A DNA stretch of 64,000 bases from positions 1,798,001 to 1,862,000 of the forward strand of contig NZ_JAHWXM010000001.1 in the NCBI RefSeq assembly GCF_023091225.1. The letters run 5' to 3'. The notes under the pieces were generated by a model. That model searched no databases. It was given only the letters and a program-made list of their open reading frames with translations, and had not been told where the DNA came from. The stretch's first letter is position 1; every line of letters starts with the position of its first letter. Both the position numbers and the translations under genes were made by a program. The DNA comes from Microbacterium galbinum (GTDB lineage Bacteria > Actinomycetota > Actinomycetes > Actinomycetales > Microbacteriaceae). Below, one piece after another: positions 8,070 through 16,211 of the stretch.

Positions 8070-9584
8070 TCAGACGGTCGGATGCTTCGGCGCACCGCGC
8101 AGGAACAGCGACGCGATGAGCGCGACGAGGATCACGCAGGCCGGCAGCAGGATCGCCTGCGACATGCCCGTCGAGAAGCCCTCGGCGACGACATCCGGAA
8201 GGGTTCCACCCGAGCCGATCGACCCGCCGGCGTCGTCCATGCCGGGCAGGTTCGCCTCGAGGCGCGCCTGCATGAACGTGGCGATCGCGGCCGATCCGAC
8301 CACCGATCCGATCGTGCGGGTGGTGTTGTAGATGCCCGCGCCCGCGCCGGCCTGGCGCATCGGGAGCATCCGGGTGGCGGTCGTCGCGAGCGGACCCCAC
8401 ATACCGGCGTTACCGAGGCCCATGAGGGCGGAGGGGAACAGGAACATCCAGATCGGGGTGTCCATGTTCACCAGCGACGAGTACCAGAACAGGGCTCCCG
8501 AGACGGCGAGCAGACCCGGGATCAGGATGATGCGGGGGTCGGTGCGGTCGAGGATCTTGCCCGCGACCGGAGCCAGCACTCCCGAGAGCACCGCCATCGG
8601 GATCATCAGCAGCGCCGCTTCGGTCGGGGTGAGCCCCCGGGCCGTCTGCAGGAAGAACATCAGCGGCAGCGACATGCTCGTCACCGTGAAGCCCACCGCG
8701 GCGATCGCGACGTTCGCTCCCGAGAAGTTGCGGTCCTTGAAGAGCTCCAGCGGCACGAGCGCCTCGGACTTCGTCTTCCACTGCTGCACGATGAAGATCG
8801 CGAGCACCACGATGCCGGCGATGATCATGCCCCACACCGAGATCGGGCCCCAGATGACGCCCCAGTCGTACTTCTCACCCTCCTGCAGGCCGAAGACCAC
8901 GAGGAAGATCGCGACGGCGCTCAGCACGACGCCGAGGATGTCGAAGCGGTGCGGGTGCGTCTTGAGCTTGGGCACGAGGATCCACGCGGCGACGAAGGCG
9001 ATCACGCCGACGGGCAGGTTGACGAAGAAGATCCACTCCCAGCCGAGGCCGTCGACGAGCACGCCGCCGAGCAGCGGGCCGACGAGCGTCGCGACACCGG
9101 CGGTCGCACCCCACAGGCCCATGGCCGCGCCGCGGCGCTCGGGCGGGAAGGTGCGGGTGATGACGGCCATGGTCTGCGGGGTCATGAACGCGGCGCCGAG
9201 ACCCTGCACGGCGCGGGCCGCGATCAAGCCCTCGAGCGAGCTCGACAGACCGCACCAGAGGGATGCCGCGGTGAAGATCGCGAGTCCGATGAGGTAGATG
9301 TTCTTCGGTCCGAAGCGGTCGCCGAGGCGGCCGGTGATCAGCAGCGGCACGGCGTAGGTGAGCAGGTAAGCACTGGTCACCCACACGACGTTGTCGAGGT
9401 TGTTGGTGTTCGGGTCGAGGGCGGCCTTGATCGCGGGGTTCGCGACCGAGACGATCGTCGTGTCGACGAGGATCATGAAGAAGCCGATGACGAGCGCCCA
9501 GAGGGCGGGCCAGGGGCTCTTCGGTGCCTGCCCCGCGGCGAAGGGGCCGGTCTGGGGGCCGACGGCCTGTCGGGAATCGGTCAT
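8070..9584 (-). CDS. MFS drug exporter, DHA2/EmrB-QacA type
   Basis: 504 residues and about 14 predicted membrane helices. Family motifs: WALVIGFFMILVDTTIVSVANPAI in helix 1 (the D of the DHA2 motif), GRLGDRFGPKNIYLIG (motif A), AVQGLGAAFMTPQTMAVI, and FPPERRGAAMGLWGATAGVATLVGPLLGGVL (motif C region). It probably exports cationic or lipophilic drugs by proton antiport. It follows the PadR gene with an ATGA overlap, so both sit in one transcript and the PadR protein probably controls the exporter. The substrate cannot be read from sequence. Confidence 0.92.
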   Translation of the reverse strand: MTDSRQAVGPQTGPFAAGQAPKSPWPALWALVIGFFMILVDTTIVSVANPAIKAALDPNTNNLDNVVWVTSAYLLTYAVPLLITGRLGDRFGPKNIYLIGLAIFTAASLWCGLSSSLEGLIAARAVQGLGAAFMTPQTMAVITRTFPPERRGAAMGLWGATAGVATLVGPLLGGVLVDGLGWEWIFFVNLPVGVIAFVAAWILVPKLKTHPHRFDILGVVLSAVAIFLVVFGLQEGEKYDWGVIWGPISVWGMIIAGIVVLAIFIVQQWKTKSEALVPLELFKDRNFSGANVAIAAVGFTVTSMSLPLMFFLQTARGLTPTEAALLMIPMAVLSGVLAPVAGKILDRTDPRIILIPGLLAVSGALFWYSSLVNMDTPIWMFLFPSALMGLGNAGMWGPLATTATRMLPMRQAGAGAGIYNTTRTIGSVVGSAAIATFMQARLEANLPGMDDAGGSIGSGGTLPDVVAEGFSTGMSQAILLPACVILVALIASLFLRGAPKHPTV

Positions 9585-10204
9585 TGCTGTGCAGCCTTTC
9601 GCTGAGCGATGTAGCGGTCTGTGTCGTCGAAGTCGTTCGGGCCCCAGCGGAGCCCGTCGCCGTCGAGTCGGGTGAGGAGGGTGTCGAGCCAGCGCACCTC
9701 GGCCTCGAGCAGTGCCTCCTGGCGTTCTATTTCGACGAGCACCTGCGCGGGAGTACCCCGTTCGTGTGCTGCGCGGAGCCCGTCGCGGTGGGCCACGTGG
9801 CTGTCGACGAGAGCGGAACGACGCTCGCGCAACAGCGCGGTGACGTCATCGCGCTCGAGATTGTGCGCTTCGGCGAGCGCAATGCGGAAGTCGGTCTCGC
9901 TGTCGGTGCGGGGCAGTTCGCGGCGCACCCACGCGATGACGGTGTCGCGACCGGCATCGGTCAGCGTGTAGGTGGTGCGCTCGGGACGGTTGCCGTCGCG
10001 ATCGATGCCGATCTCGTCGATCAGGCCGGTCTTCTGCAGGCGCGCGACCGTGTGGTAGAGCGTCCCGTTGGTGATCGTGAGCAGGCGGTCGTCCTGACGG
10101 CTGCGCAGCAGACGGACCATCTCATAGGGGTGCATGTCGCCCTCGCGCAGCAGCGCGAGCACCATCACACCCATGGGTGTGAGCGTGTCGATCGGATCCT
10201 TCAT
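9581..10204 (-). CDS. PadR-family transcriptional regulator
   Basis: 207 residues from MKDPIDTLTPMGVMVLALLREGDMHPYEMVRLLRSR. This is the PadR winged helix with the wing GTLYHTVARLQKTGLIDEIG, followed by a Vir/AphA-like C-terminal helical domain (ALAEAHNLERDDVTALLRERR and on). The frame is open further upstream, but the ATG at 10204 starts at the conserved N-terminus and leaves room for the promoter. A 16-bp palindrome overlaps the -10 box, indicating autorepression. It probably releases its own operon, including the MFS exporter, on binding a toxic compound. Confidence 0.9.
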   Translation of the reverse strand: MKDPIDTLTPMGVMVLALLREGDMHPYEMVRLLRSRQDDRLLTITNGTLYHTVARLQKTGLIDEIGIDRDGNRPERTTYTLTDAGRDTVIAWVRRELPRTDSETDFRIALAEAHNLERDDVTALLRERRSALVDSHVAHRDGLRAAHERGTPAQVLVEIERQEALLEAEVRWLDTLLTRLDGDGLRWGPNDFDDTDRYIAQRKAAQQ

Positions 10205-10222
10205 CACCTGCTCCACTTCGAT

Positions 10223-10240
10223 TAGTCCACGTGGACTATA
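10223..10240 (-). promoter_or_regulatory. PadR operator overlapping -10 box
   Basis: TAGTCCACGTGGACTA (10223-10238) is a perfect 16-bp palindrome just upstream of the PadR start. The minus-strand -10 hexamer TATAGT (10240-10235) overlaps it, so a bound dimer would block RNA polymerase. It is the only such palindrome next to this operon. Confidence 0.72.
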
Positions 10241-10304
10241 CGCCTGTTTCGCGGCGCGATCAAGCACGCCCCCGGCGCGGAGGCGGATGCTGCGACCGCA
10301 GCCG

Positions 10305-10985
10305 TCAGACGTCGATCGGTCCGTGCCCCGCGCGTTCGAGGAGCACACCGACCTGCACGCGATTGCGCACCGCGAGCTTGGCGAAGACCTGCTCGAGATG
10401 CGTCTTCACTGTGCCCGGGGCGATGTGCAGCGCCGCGCCGATCTCCTGGTTCGTGGCGCCCGAAGCCACCCGCACGGCGACATCGCGCTCGCGCTCGGTG
10501 AGCACCGAGATCCGGGCGACCGCCGCGGCGCGCCCCTGCCCCTGCTCGCCCTCGACCGCGCGTCGCACCAGCTGCGCCGTGCTCTGCGCCGAGAACACGC
10601 TCTCGCCCGCGGCGGTGCGTCGCACCGCATCGATGATGCGCGTCGGCGACTCGTCCTTCAGGAGGTAACCGAGCGCCCCGGCGATCAGCATCCGTACGAG
10701 CTGCCCCTCGGCGTCGAGGCTCGTCATCGCGAGCACTCGCGCGCCCGATTCGGCCACGATGGCGGCGGTCGCTTCGGGCCCGTCCATCACCGGCATCCGC
10801 ACGTCCATGAGCACCACGTCAGGTCGGTGCGTGCGCACGAGCTCGATCGCGGCGGCGCCGTCGGATGCCTCGGCGACGACCTCGATCGACGGGTCGGCAC
10901 CGAGCACGAAACGGAATCCGCTGCGGATGAGGGGTTCGTCATCGACGATCAGCACCCGCACGGGGGAGTCGTCGAAGCCGGTCAC
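10305..10985 (-). CDS. NarL/LuxR-family response regulator
   Basis: 226 residues. Receiver domain at about 9-125 with the acidic pair D15-D16, phospho-acceptor D61 in VVLMDVRMPVMDG and the lysine of YLLKDESP. A LuxR-type helix-turn-helix lies at about 155-215 (LTERERDVAVRVASGATNQEIGAALHIAPGTVKTHLEQVFAKL). The partner kinase gene is 22 bases upstream on the same strand. A separate -10 box TATGCT lies six bases before the GTG, so it can be transcribed apart from the kinase as a leaderless mRNA. Target genes are unknown; the PadR-MFS pair and the TM2/Ltp gene are neighbours. Confidence 0.92.
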   Translation of the reverse strand: MTGFDDSPVRVLIVDDEPLIRSGFRFVLGADPSIEVVAEASDGAAAIELVRTHRPDVVLMDVRMPVMDGPEATAAIVAESGARVLAMTSLDAEGQLVRMLIAGALGYLLKDESPTRIIDAVRRTAAGESVFSAQSTAQLVRRAVEGEQGQGRAAAVARISVLTERERDVAVRVASGATNQEIGAALHIAPGTVKTHLEQVFAKLAVRNRVQVGVLLERAGHGPIDV

Positions 10986-10991
10986 GCACCG

Positions 10992-10997
10992 AGCATA
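10992..10997 (-). promoter_or_regulatory. -10 box TATGCT of leaderless response regulator
   Basis: TATGCT on the minus strand ends six bases before the GTG at 10985, in the 22-bp gap after the kinase gene. Confidence 0.5.
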
Positions 10998-11007
10998 TCG
11001 GCGCGGG

Positions 11008-12273
11008 TCAGCCGCGCTCCTGCCAGGGCAGCGTCACGTCGACGATGAACGAGCCCTCGTACGCGCCGATCCAGGCCTGGCCGCCGAGTGCCGTGGCGCG
11101 TTCGCGGATGCCGAGCACGCCGTTCCCTCCGCCCGGAATGCTCCCGGGGGCACCCGCCGGCACCCCGGCGCCGACCGGATTCACGACGCGGATCCGCGCG
11201 CCGGACTCGGGAGCGACCTGCACGATCAGGTCGATCGGTGCGCGCGGCGCGTGCTTGACGGCGTTGGTGAGCGACTCCTGCACGATCCGGAACACCGCGC
11301 CGTCGAAGAGCGCGCCCGCACGCTCGGGCGACTCGATCAGGATCAGCGAGGTGATCGCATGACCCGCGCCGCGGAGACCGGCGACGAGGGCACCGACGGC
11401 CCGCATCGTCGCGGGAGCGGAGCTCTCGGCATCCGCTCCGCTGCGCAGCTCGCCGATCAGGCCGCGCATGTCCTGCAGTGCGGCGTGGGTCTGCTCGCGG
11501 ACGGTCCTCGCCATCTGACCGGTCACCCCCTCGTCGGCCGCCGCCTCGAGCGCTCCGGCGTGCAGCGAGACCACCGAGAGGCGGTGGGCCAGGGCGTCGT
11601 GCATGTCGCGGGCGATGCGCTCGCGCTCGGCCTGACGCACGGTCTGCTCGGCGAGCACGTCGGCTCGTTGCGTCTGCACGGCCGCCCGCTGCTCGCTGCG
11701 CTCCGCGCGGTCCCGCGTGCGGGTCAGTGCCACCGACCCGGCGGCGATACCGAGCGACACGAGCGCACAGACGATCACCGCGACGTTCCATTCGACGCTG
11801 TCGACCGCGCCGATGCTGGTCGTGAGGAACCAGGGCAGGGCCCCGCCCCACGGCGTCAACGCCTCGCGCAGCGCGAACAGCAGCACGCTCCCGCCGACGA
11901 CGGCGCCGATCGGCACGACCTTCGTCGGCTTCTGACGGATGAGCGCGACGGCCCCGATCAGCAGCAGCAGATACGAGGTGCCGACGACGGCGAGCACGCC
12001 ACCGGCGATCACGACGACCAGCGGATGCCGCCGCCGCCAGAGCACCGTGAACCACGCGGCGATCGCGAAGAGGGCGATGCCCACGCCGACCGGGGTGATC
12101 CGCAGGGTGCCTCCGGCCGCCCCGTCGACGGTCGGGTAGGTCGCGGCACCCGGCACGTTCGCGACGGCGCAGATGTCGAGCACCGCGCCCACGATCAGGA
12201 GCGCGATCGACCCGGCCGTGTACGTCACGGCGCGACCGCGGGAGCGCGCTGAGGAGGGGTTCGATGCCGACAC
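11008..12273 (-). CDS. Sensor histidine kinase (HisKA_3)
   Basis: 421 residues. Five or so N-terminal membrane helices (about 15-160), a coiled segment (RDRAERSEQRAAVQTQRADVLAEQTVRQAERERIARDMHDALAHR, written here only to locate it at about 185-230) with phospho-accepting H225, then a HATPase_c domain with VFRIVQESLTNAVKHA (N box) and GNGVLGIRERATALGG (G box). This is the NarL/DesK-type kinase that usually pairs with LuxR-type regulators like the gene downstream. There is no extracellular sensing domain of note, so the signal may be membrane-related. The GTG start is six bases after TACGCT (leaderless). Confidence 0.92.
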   Translation of the reverse strand: MSASNPSSARSRGRAVTYTAGSIALLIVGAVLDICAVANVPGAATYPTVDGAAGGTLRITPVGVGIALFAIAAWFTVLWRRRHPLVVVIAGGVLAVVGTSYLLLLIGAVALIRQKPTKVVPIGAVVGGSVLLFALREALTPWGGALPWFLTTSIGAVDSVEWNVAVIVCALVSLGIAAGSVALTRTRDRAERSEQRAAVQTQRADVLAEQTVRQAERERIARDMHDALAHRLSVVSLHAGALEAAADEGVTGQMARTVREQTHAALQDMRGLIGELRSGADAESSAPATMRAVGALVAGLRGAGHAITSLILIESPERAGALFDGAVFRIVQESLTNAVKHAPRAPIDLIVQVAPESGARIRVVNPVGAGVPAGAPGSIPGGGNGVLGIRERATALGGQAWIGAYEGSFIVDVTLPWQERG

Positions 12274-12279
12274 AGACCG

Positions 12280-12285
12280 AGCGTA
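12280..12285 (-). promoter_or_regulatory. -10 box TACGCT of leaderless kinase gene
   Basis: TACGCT on the minus strand ends six bases before the GTG at 12273; no ribosome binding site lies between. Confidence 0.55.
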
Positions 12286-12467
12286 TTGCCCCGCGCGCCT
12301 CGCGCGCGCCTGCCGGACGGCACGAGAAGCCTCTGCCGAACGGCGTACCCGGGTGTGGACGGATGGCCGATACCCCCGGCCGAGCAGGGCTGCGAAGGTG
12401 ATGGACGAGCGCCGACCAGGGCGCGATCCGCCACCCCCGTCCCCACCCCTTGAACCGAGGATTCGTC

Positions 12468-13373
12468 ATGACTTTCGACAACACGGGCTCCACGCCCCCG
12501 CCCCCGCCCTCCCCGCTGCCCACCGCACCCACGGCGGCCTCCCCCGCACCCGGCGCCCCGGCCCCGGGCTCCCCCGCACCGGCGGCCGGCTCCCCCACCC
12601 CGGCCGCACCGCCCGTCGCGATCGGCGAGAAGTCGTTCCTCGTGACCTGGCTGCTCGCGCTGCTGCTGGGCGTGCTGGGCGTCGACCGCTTCTACCTGGG
12701 CAAGGTCGGCACCGGCATCCTGAAGCTCGTCACGTTCGGCGGCCTGGGCATCTGGGCACTCATCGACCTGATCCTGGTGCTCACGAACTCGACCCGCGAC
12801 TCGAAGGGGTTCGCGCTCGCCGGGCACGAGGAGCACAAGAAGATCGCTTGGATCGTGACGGGCATCGTGATCGCGCTCGGCATCGTCAGCAGCGCCGTCA
12901 ACGGTTCGCAGGCGTCGTCGCGCCCGACCTCCGACCGACCCGCGGTCTCGGCCCCGGTCGAGTCGGCCGCACCCGAGGAGACGACCGCCGCCGAGGAGAC
13001 CGTCGAAGAAGCATCCGCCGACCCGGTCGAAGAAGAGGCGCCGGCCGAGCCCGAGGCACCGGCCGTCCCCGCCGAGTACGCCTCGGCGCTGACCAAGGCC
13101 GAGACCTACTCCGACTTCATGCACATGAGCAAGGCCGGCATCTACGACCAGCTCACCTCGGAGTACGGCGAGAAGTTCTCGCCCGAGGCGGCGCAGTACG
13201 CGGTCGACACGATGGTCGCCGACTGGAACGCGAACGCGCTCGAGAAGGCGAAGACCTACCAGGAGACGATGGCCATGTCGCCGTCGGCGATCCGCGACCA
13301 GCTCGTCAGCGAGTACGGCGAGAAGTTCACGCCCGAAGAGGCGGATTACGCGATCGCGCACCTGAACGACTGA
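12468..13373 (+). CDS. TM2 domain / Ltp-repeat surface protein
   Basis: 301 residues in four parts. A Pro/Ala/Gly-rich N-terminal stretch (about 5-45, mostly PPPP, APGAP, SPAPA) comes first. A TM2 domain follows (about 48-125): SFLVTWLLALLLGVLGVDRFYLGKVGTGILKLVTFGGLGIWALIDLILVL in parts, with the D-R-F-Y-L-G motif. Then comes a third membrane helix and an acidic linker (EETTAAEETVEEA, 175-205). The C-terminus has two Ltp/host-cell-surface repeats (SKAGIYDQLTSEYGEKFSPE and SPSAIRDQLVSEYGEKFTPE). Ltp repeats are known from phage superinfection-exclusion lipoproteins, but this protein is membrane-anchored by TM2 and has no lipobox. GAGGA lies six bases before the ATG at 12468; a TTG at 12450 is an alternative start. 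Confidence 0.82.
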   Translation: MTFDNTGSTPPPPPSPLPTAPTAASPAPGAPAPGSPAPAAGSPTPAAPPVAIGEKSFLVTWLLALLLGVLGVDRFYLGKVGTGILKLVTFGGLGIWALIDLILVLTNSTRDSKGFALAGHEEHKKIAWIVTGIVIALGIVSSAVNGSQASSRPTSDRPAVSAPVESAAPEETTAAEETVEEASADPVEEEAPAEPEAPAVPAEYASALTKAETYSDFMHMSKAGIYDQLTSEYGEKFSPEAAQYAVDTMVADWNANALEKAKTYQETMAMSPSAIRDQLVSEYGEKFTPEEADYAIAHLND

Positions 13374-13384
13374 CACCGACCGGG

Positions 13385-13414
13385 CTGACGGCGCCGCGGG
13401 GGGGGCGCCGTCAG
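13385..13414. terminator. Bidirectional terminator hairpin
   Basis: A perfect 11-bp stem CTGACGGCGCC / GGCGCCGTCAG with a G-rich loop lies between two convergent genes. It overlaps the stop codon of the minus-strand gene. Confidence 0.65.
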
Positions 13415-13626
13415 CTCTTCAGTCGCCGCAGAGCCGATCCCTTGTGCGCGGCGCGATCACCGCTCTTCTCCGACTCCACGATGTAGGCCGGGTCATCGGC
13501 CGTCGCCGTGAAATGCTGCCCCGCGAACTCGAAGTCCTTCGTGCGCTTCTCCTCGATGGTCCCTCGTGTGCGCCCCTGCGAGGTGTTCCAGCTCACCCGG
13601 TCACCCTTCGACAGTTCCTTCGACAT
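13411..13626 (-). CDS. DUF2945 / HVA1 TUDOR-like small protein
   Basis: 71 residues. The sequence SKGDRVSWNTSQGRTRGTIEEKRT then FEFAGQHFTATADDPAYIVESEKSGDRAAHKGSALRRL (residues about 5-70) matches the small DUF2945 / hypervirulence-associated TUDOR family. These proteins form a single beta barrel of unknown function. The ATG at 13626 has GGAGG a few bases upstream; a longer frame to 13689 lacks such support and holds low-complexity residues. Confidence 0.8.
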   Translation of the reverse strand: MSKELSKGDRVSWNTSQGRTRGTIEEKRTKDFEFAGQHFTATADDPAYIVESEKSGDRAAHKGSALRRLKS

Positions 13627-13682
13627 GCATCCTCCGTTCGTTGCGGAGAGCATCGCGGATGCCGCGGCATCCGCCACTCCCC

Positions 13683-13714
13683 TTGACACGGCGCCCTCGC
13701 GCGACCGGGATAAT
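13683..13714 (+). promoter_or_regulatory. purC promoter (TTGACA...GATAAT)
   Basis: A consensus -35 TTGACA (13683-13688) and a -10 GATAAT (13709-13714) are separated by 20 bp, longer than the usual 17. The -10 box ends seven bases before the GTG of purC, so the mRNA is probably leaderless. Confidence 0.55.
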
Positions 13715-13721
13715 GGGGCAG

Positions 13722-14597
13722 GTGAGCACTCCTGCAGACAGCACGTCCCAGAGCATCCCCGGCTGGCGTCACCTCTATTCGGGCAAGGTCCGCGACCTGT
13801 ACGCCTCGGAGGATCCCGCCGACACGCGCATCCTGGTCGTGGCGAGCGACCGCGTCAGCGCGTTCGACTTCGTGCTGTCACCCGGCATCCCGAAGAAGGG
13901 CGCCCTGCTCACGCGGCTGAGCCGCTGGTGGTTCGCGCAGCTCGACACCCCCAACCACCTCGCCGAGGGCGAGATCCCGGACGCCGTCGCCGACCGCGCC
14001 ATGCTCGCGCAGTCCCTCGAGATGCTGCCCGTCGAGTGCGTGGTGCGCGGCTACATCACGGGTTCCGGCTGGGCGGAATACGAGGAGAGCGGCACGGTCT
14101 GCGGCATCCCGCTGCCCGCCGGGCTCAAGAACGGCGACCGCCTGCCCGAGCCGCTGTTCACCCCCGCGTACAAGGCCCCGATGGGCGAGCACGACGAGAA
14201 CATCACCTTCGCGCAGACCGTCGAGCTGGTGGGCGAAGCGCGCGCCTCCGAGCTGCGCGACGTCTCGCTCGACCTCTACACGCGCGCGGCCGCCATCGCC
14301 GAGGAGAAGGGCCTGATCCTCGCCGACACCAAGTTCGAGTTCGGCACGGATGCCGACGGCACGCTGCGCCTGGCCGATGAGGTGCTCACGAGCGATTCGT
14401 CGCGGTACTGGGATGCCGAGGCCTGGCGAACCGGCGTCACGCCGAGCCAGCGCATGGCGAGCTTCGACAAGCAGATCGTGCGCGACTGGCTGGCGTCGCA
14501 CTGGGACAAGCAGGGCGAGCCCCCCGCGCTGCCCGAGCACATCGTCTCGCGCACGGCCGACCGCTACCGCGAACTGATCGACCGCCTCGGGGCGTAG
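13722..14597 (+). CDS. purC: SAICAR synthase
   Basis: 291 residues. It joins CAIR and aspartate with ATP in purine synthesis. Motifs: YSGKVRDLYA near the N-terminus (ATP lid), VASDRVSAFDFVL, ECVVRGYITGSGWAEY (signature 1), LILADTKFEFG (signature 2), and DEVLTSDSSRYWDAE. This is the longer form that uses the GSGWAEY loop, common in actinobacteria. The GTG at 13722 is preferred because the -10 box GATAAT lies seven bases upstream; an ATG at 13713 would fall inside that box. Confidence 0.96.
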   Translation: MSTPADSTSQSIPGWRHLYSGKVRDLYASEDPADTRILVVASDRVSAFDFVLSPGIPKKGALLTRLSRWWFAQLDTPNHLAEGEIPDAVADRAMLAQSLEMLPVECVVRGYITGSGWAEYEESGTVCGIPLPAGLKNGDRLPEPLFTPAYKAPMGEHDENITFAQTVELVGEARASELRDVSLDLYTRAAAIAEEKGLILADTKFEFGTDADGTLRLADEVLTSDSSRYWDAEAWRTGVTPSQRMASFDKQIVRDWLASHWDKQGEPPALPEHIVSRTADRYRELIDRLGA

Positions 14598-14614
14598 CCA
14601 GGCAGGGCGGGACC

Positions 14615-14680
14615 CTTCGACAAGCACAGGGACCCAGTGGCTCCGGGACACAGTGGCTGGGTCGCTGAGCCTGTCGAAGC
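14615..14680. repeat. REP-like inverted repeat
   Basis: Arms CTTCGACAAGCACAG and CTGAGCCTGTCGAAG surround GGGACCCAGTGGCTCCGGGACACAGTGGCTGGGTCG in parts. The hairpin lies between purC and the permease gene and may also act as a transcription stop. Confidence 0.65.
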
Positions 14681-14774
14681 GTCCCCCACGCGAGACGAAG
14701 GGCACCCAGGGAACACTCAGGAATCGGTAGTGTTGCTCCAGCACTCCCCCACCCCGAATCCCTGAGGAGCCCGC

Positions 14775-16130
14775 ATGCCCCTGTGGAAGATCCACGGCAA
14801 CGGCCGCACCGTCGAAGCCGGCGCCGTCGTCGCCCCCGAAGAGCGTCTGAACTGGCCCGCCACGATCGCGATCGGTGCGCAGCACGTCGTCGCGATGTTC
14901 GGCGCCACGTTCCTCGTGCCCACGCTGACGGGCTTCCCCGTCTCGACCACGCTGCTGTTCAGCGGTGTGGGCACCCTGCTCTTCCTGCTGATCACCAAGA
15001 ACCGCCTCCCCAGCTACCTCGGCTCGTCGTTCGCGTTCATCGCGCCGATCACCGCGGCGGTCGCCGCGGGCGGCACGGGTTCGGCGCTCGCGGGTGTGGC
15101 GGCCGTCGGCATCCTGCTCGCCCTCGTCGGTCTCGTGGTGCAGTTCGCCGGCCTGCGCTGGGTCGATGCGCTCATGCCCCCGGTCGTCGCCGGCGCGATC
15201 GTGGCCCTGATCGGTTTCAACCTCGCGCCGACCGCGTGGAACAACTTCAACCTCGACCCGGTCACCGCCACGATCACCCTCGTCGCGATCATCGTGTTCG
15301 CGGTGCTGTTCCGCGGATTCCTCGGCCGCATCTCGATCTTCCTCGGCGTCGCCGTCGGCTTCATCTGGGCGGCGTTCAACGGCTCGTTCGACGTGCCGAA
15401 CGAGCTGCGCGGCGGCAAGACCCCGAACGAGCTGATCGCCGAGGCATCCTGGGTCGGCCTGCCCGACTTCCAGTTCCCCGACTTCGTCGCCCCCGGTACC
15501 TGGTCGACGATCGCGATGTTCCTGCCCGTCGTGCTCGTGCTCGTCGCCGAGAACATCGGCCACGTGCGCGGCGTCGCCACCATGACCGAGGACCCGACGG
15601 TCAACAAGCAGACCGGTCGCGCGCTCATCGCCGACGGTGTCGCGACGACCATCGCCGGTGGTTTCGGAGGCTCGGGAACCACGACGTACGGCGAGAACAT
15701 CGGCGTCATGGCGGCCACCCGCGTCTACTCGACCGCCGTCTACTGGGTCGCCGGTCTGTTCGCGATCCTCCTCGCCTTCTCGCCCAAGGTCGGCGAGGTG
15801 TTCAACTCGATCCCCGCCGGTGTGCTGGGCGGCGCGACCACCGCGCTCTACGGCCTCATCGGCATCATCGGCATCAAGATCTGGGTCGACAGCCGCGTCG
15901 ACTTCTCGCGCCCGGTGAACCAGTACACGGCCGCGGTGTCGCTCGTGATCGGCATCGCCGGATTCTCGATGAACCTGGGCGACTTCGCCTTCGGCGGCAT
16001 CGTGCTCGGCACGGTCGCGGCGCTGCTGATCTACCACGTGGGCAACTTCATCGCCCGCGCGCGCAAGACGGGTGCCGACGACCCCAAGCCGCTCGAGCCC
16101 GTCGGTCCGCTGGGCGGCGACCCGGCCTGA
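14775..16130 (+). CDS. NCS2 uracil/xanthine permease
   Basis: 451 residues with about 14 membrane helices. Family motifs: IAIGAQHVVAMFGATFLVP in helix 1 (the QH of nucleobase transporters), LGSSFAFIAPITAA, VLVLVAENIGHVRGVATMT, and GFGGSGTTTYGENIGVMAATRVYS, the conserved substrate-site segment with E and T residues. It takes up uracil or another nucleobase with protons. It comes after purC but is separated from it by a REP hairpin, so it is probably its own unit. Substrate choice between uracil and xanthine is open; the GTTTYGENIG motif favours uracil (UraA-like). Confidence 0.92.
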   Translation: MPLWKIHGNGRTVEAGAVVAPEERLNWPATIAIGAQHVVAMFGATFLVPTLTGFPVSTTLLFSGVGTLLFLLITKNRLPSYLGSSFAFIAPITAAVAAGGTGSALAGVAAVGILLALVGLVVQFAGLRWVDALMPPVVAGAIVALIGFNLAPTAWNNFNLDPVTATITLVAIIVFAVLFRGFLGRISIFLGVAVGFIWAAFNGSFDVPNELRGGKTPNELIAEASWVGLPDFQFPDFVAPGTWSTIAMFLPVVLVLVAENIGHVRGVATMTEDPTVNKQTGRALIADGVATTIAGGFGGSGTTTYGENIGVMAATRVYSTAVYWVAGLFAILLAFSPKVGEVFNSIPAGVLGGATTALYGLIGIIGIKIWVDSRVDFSRPVNQYTAAVSLVIGIAGFSMNLGDFAFGGIVLGTVAALLIYHVGNFIARARKTGADDPKPLEPVGPLGGDPA

Positions 16131-16141
16131 CACCGGCCCGC

Positions 16142-16192
16142 ACGACAGGCTCAGGGACCCGGCACGAAACCGGGTCGCTGAGCCTGTCGAAG
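16142..16192. repeat. REP-like inverted repeat
   Basis: ACGACAGGCTCAGGGACCCGG pairs with CCGGGTCGCTGAGCCTGTCG across a short loop. It lies between the convergent permease and TetR genes. Confidence 0.65.
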
Positions 16193-16211
16193 CGTCCCGC
16201 CCGAGAGACCG

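Noticed and set aside
13878..16133. A 751-codon open frame antisense to purC and the NCS2 permease; similar frames of 518-870 codons at 3631-5187, 44169-46781 and 56580-59054
   Set aside because: They lie opposite well-supported genes, have low-complexity Arg/Glu/Asp/Gly-rich translations typical of high-GC antisense frames, and no start signals.
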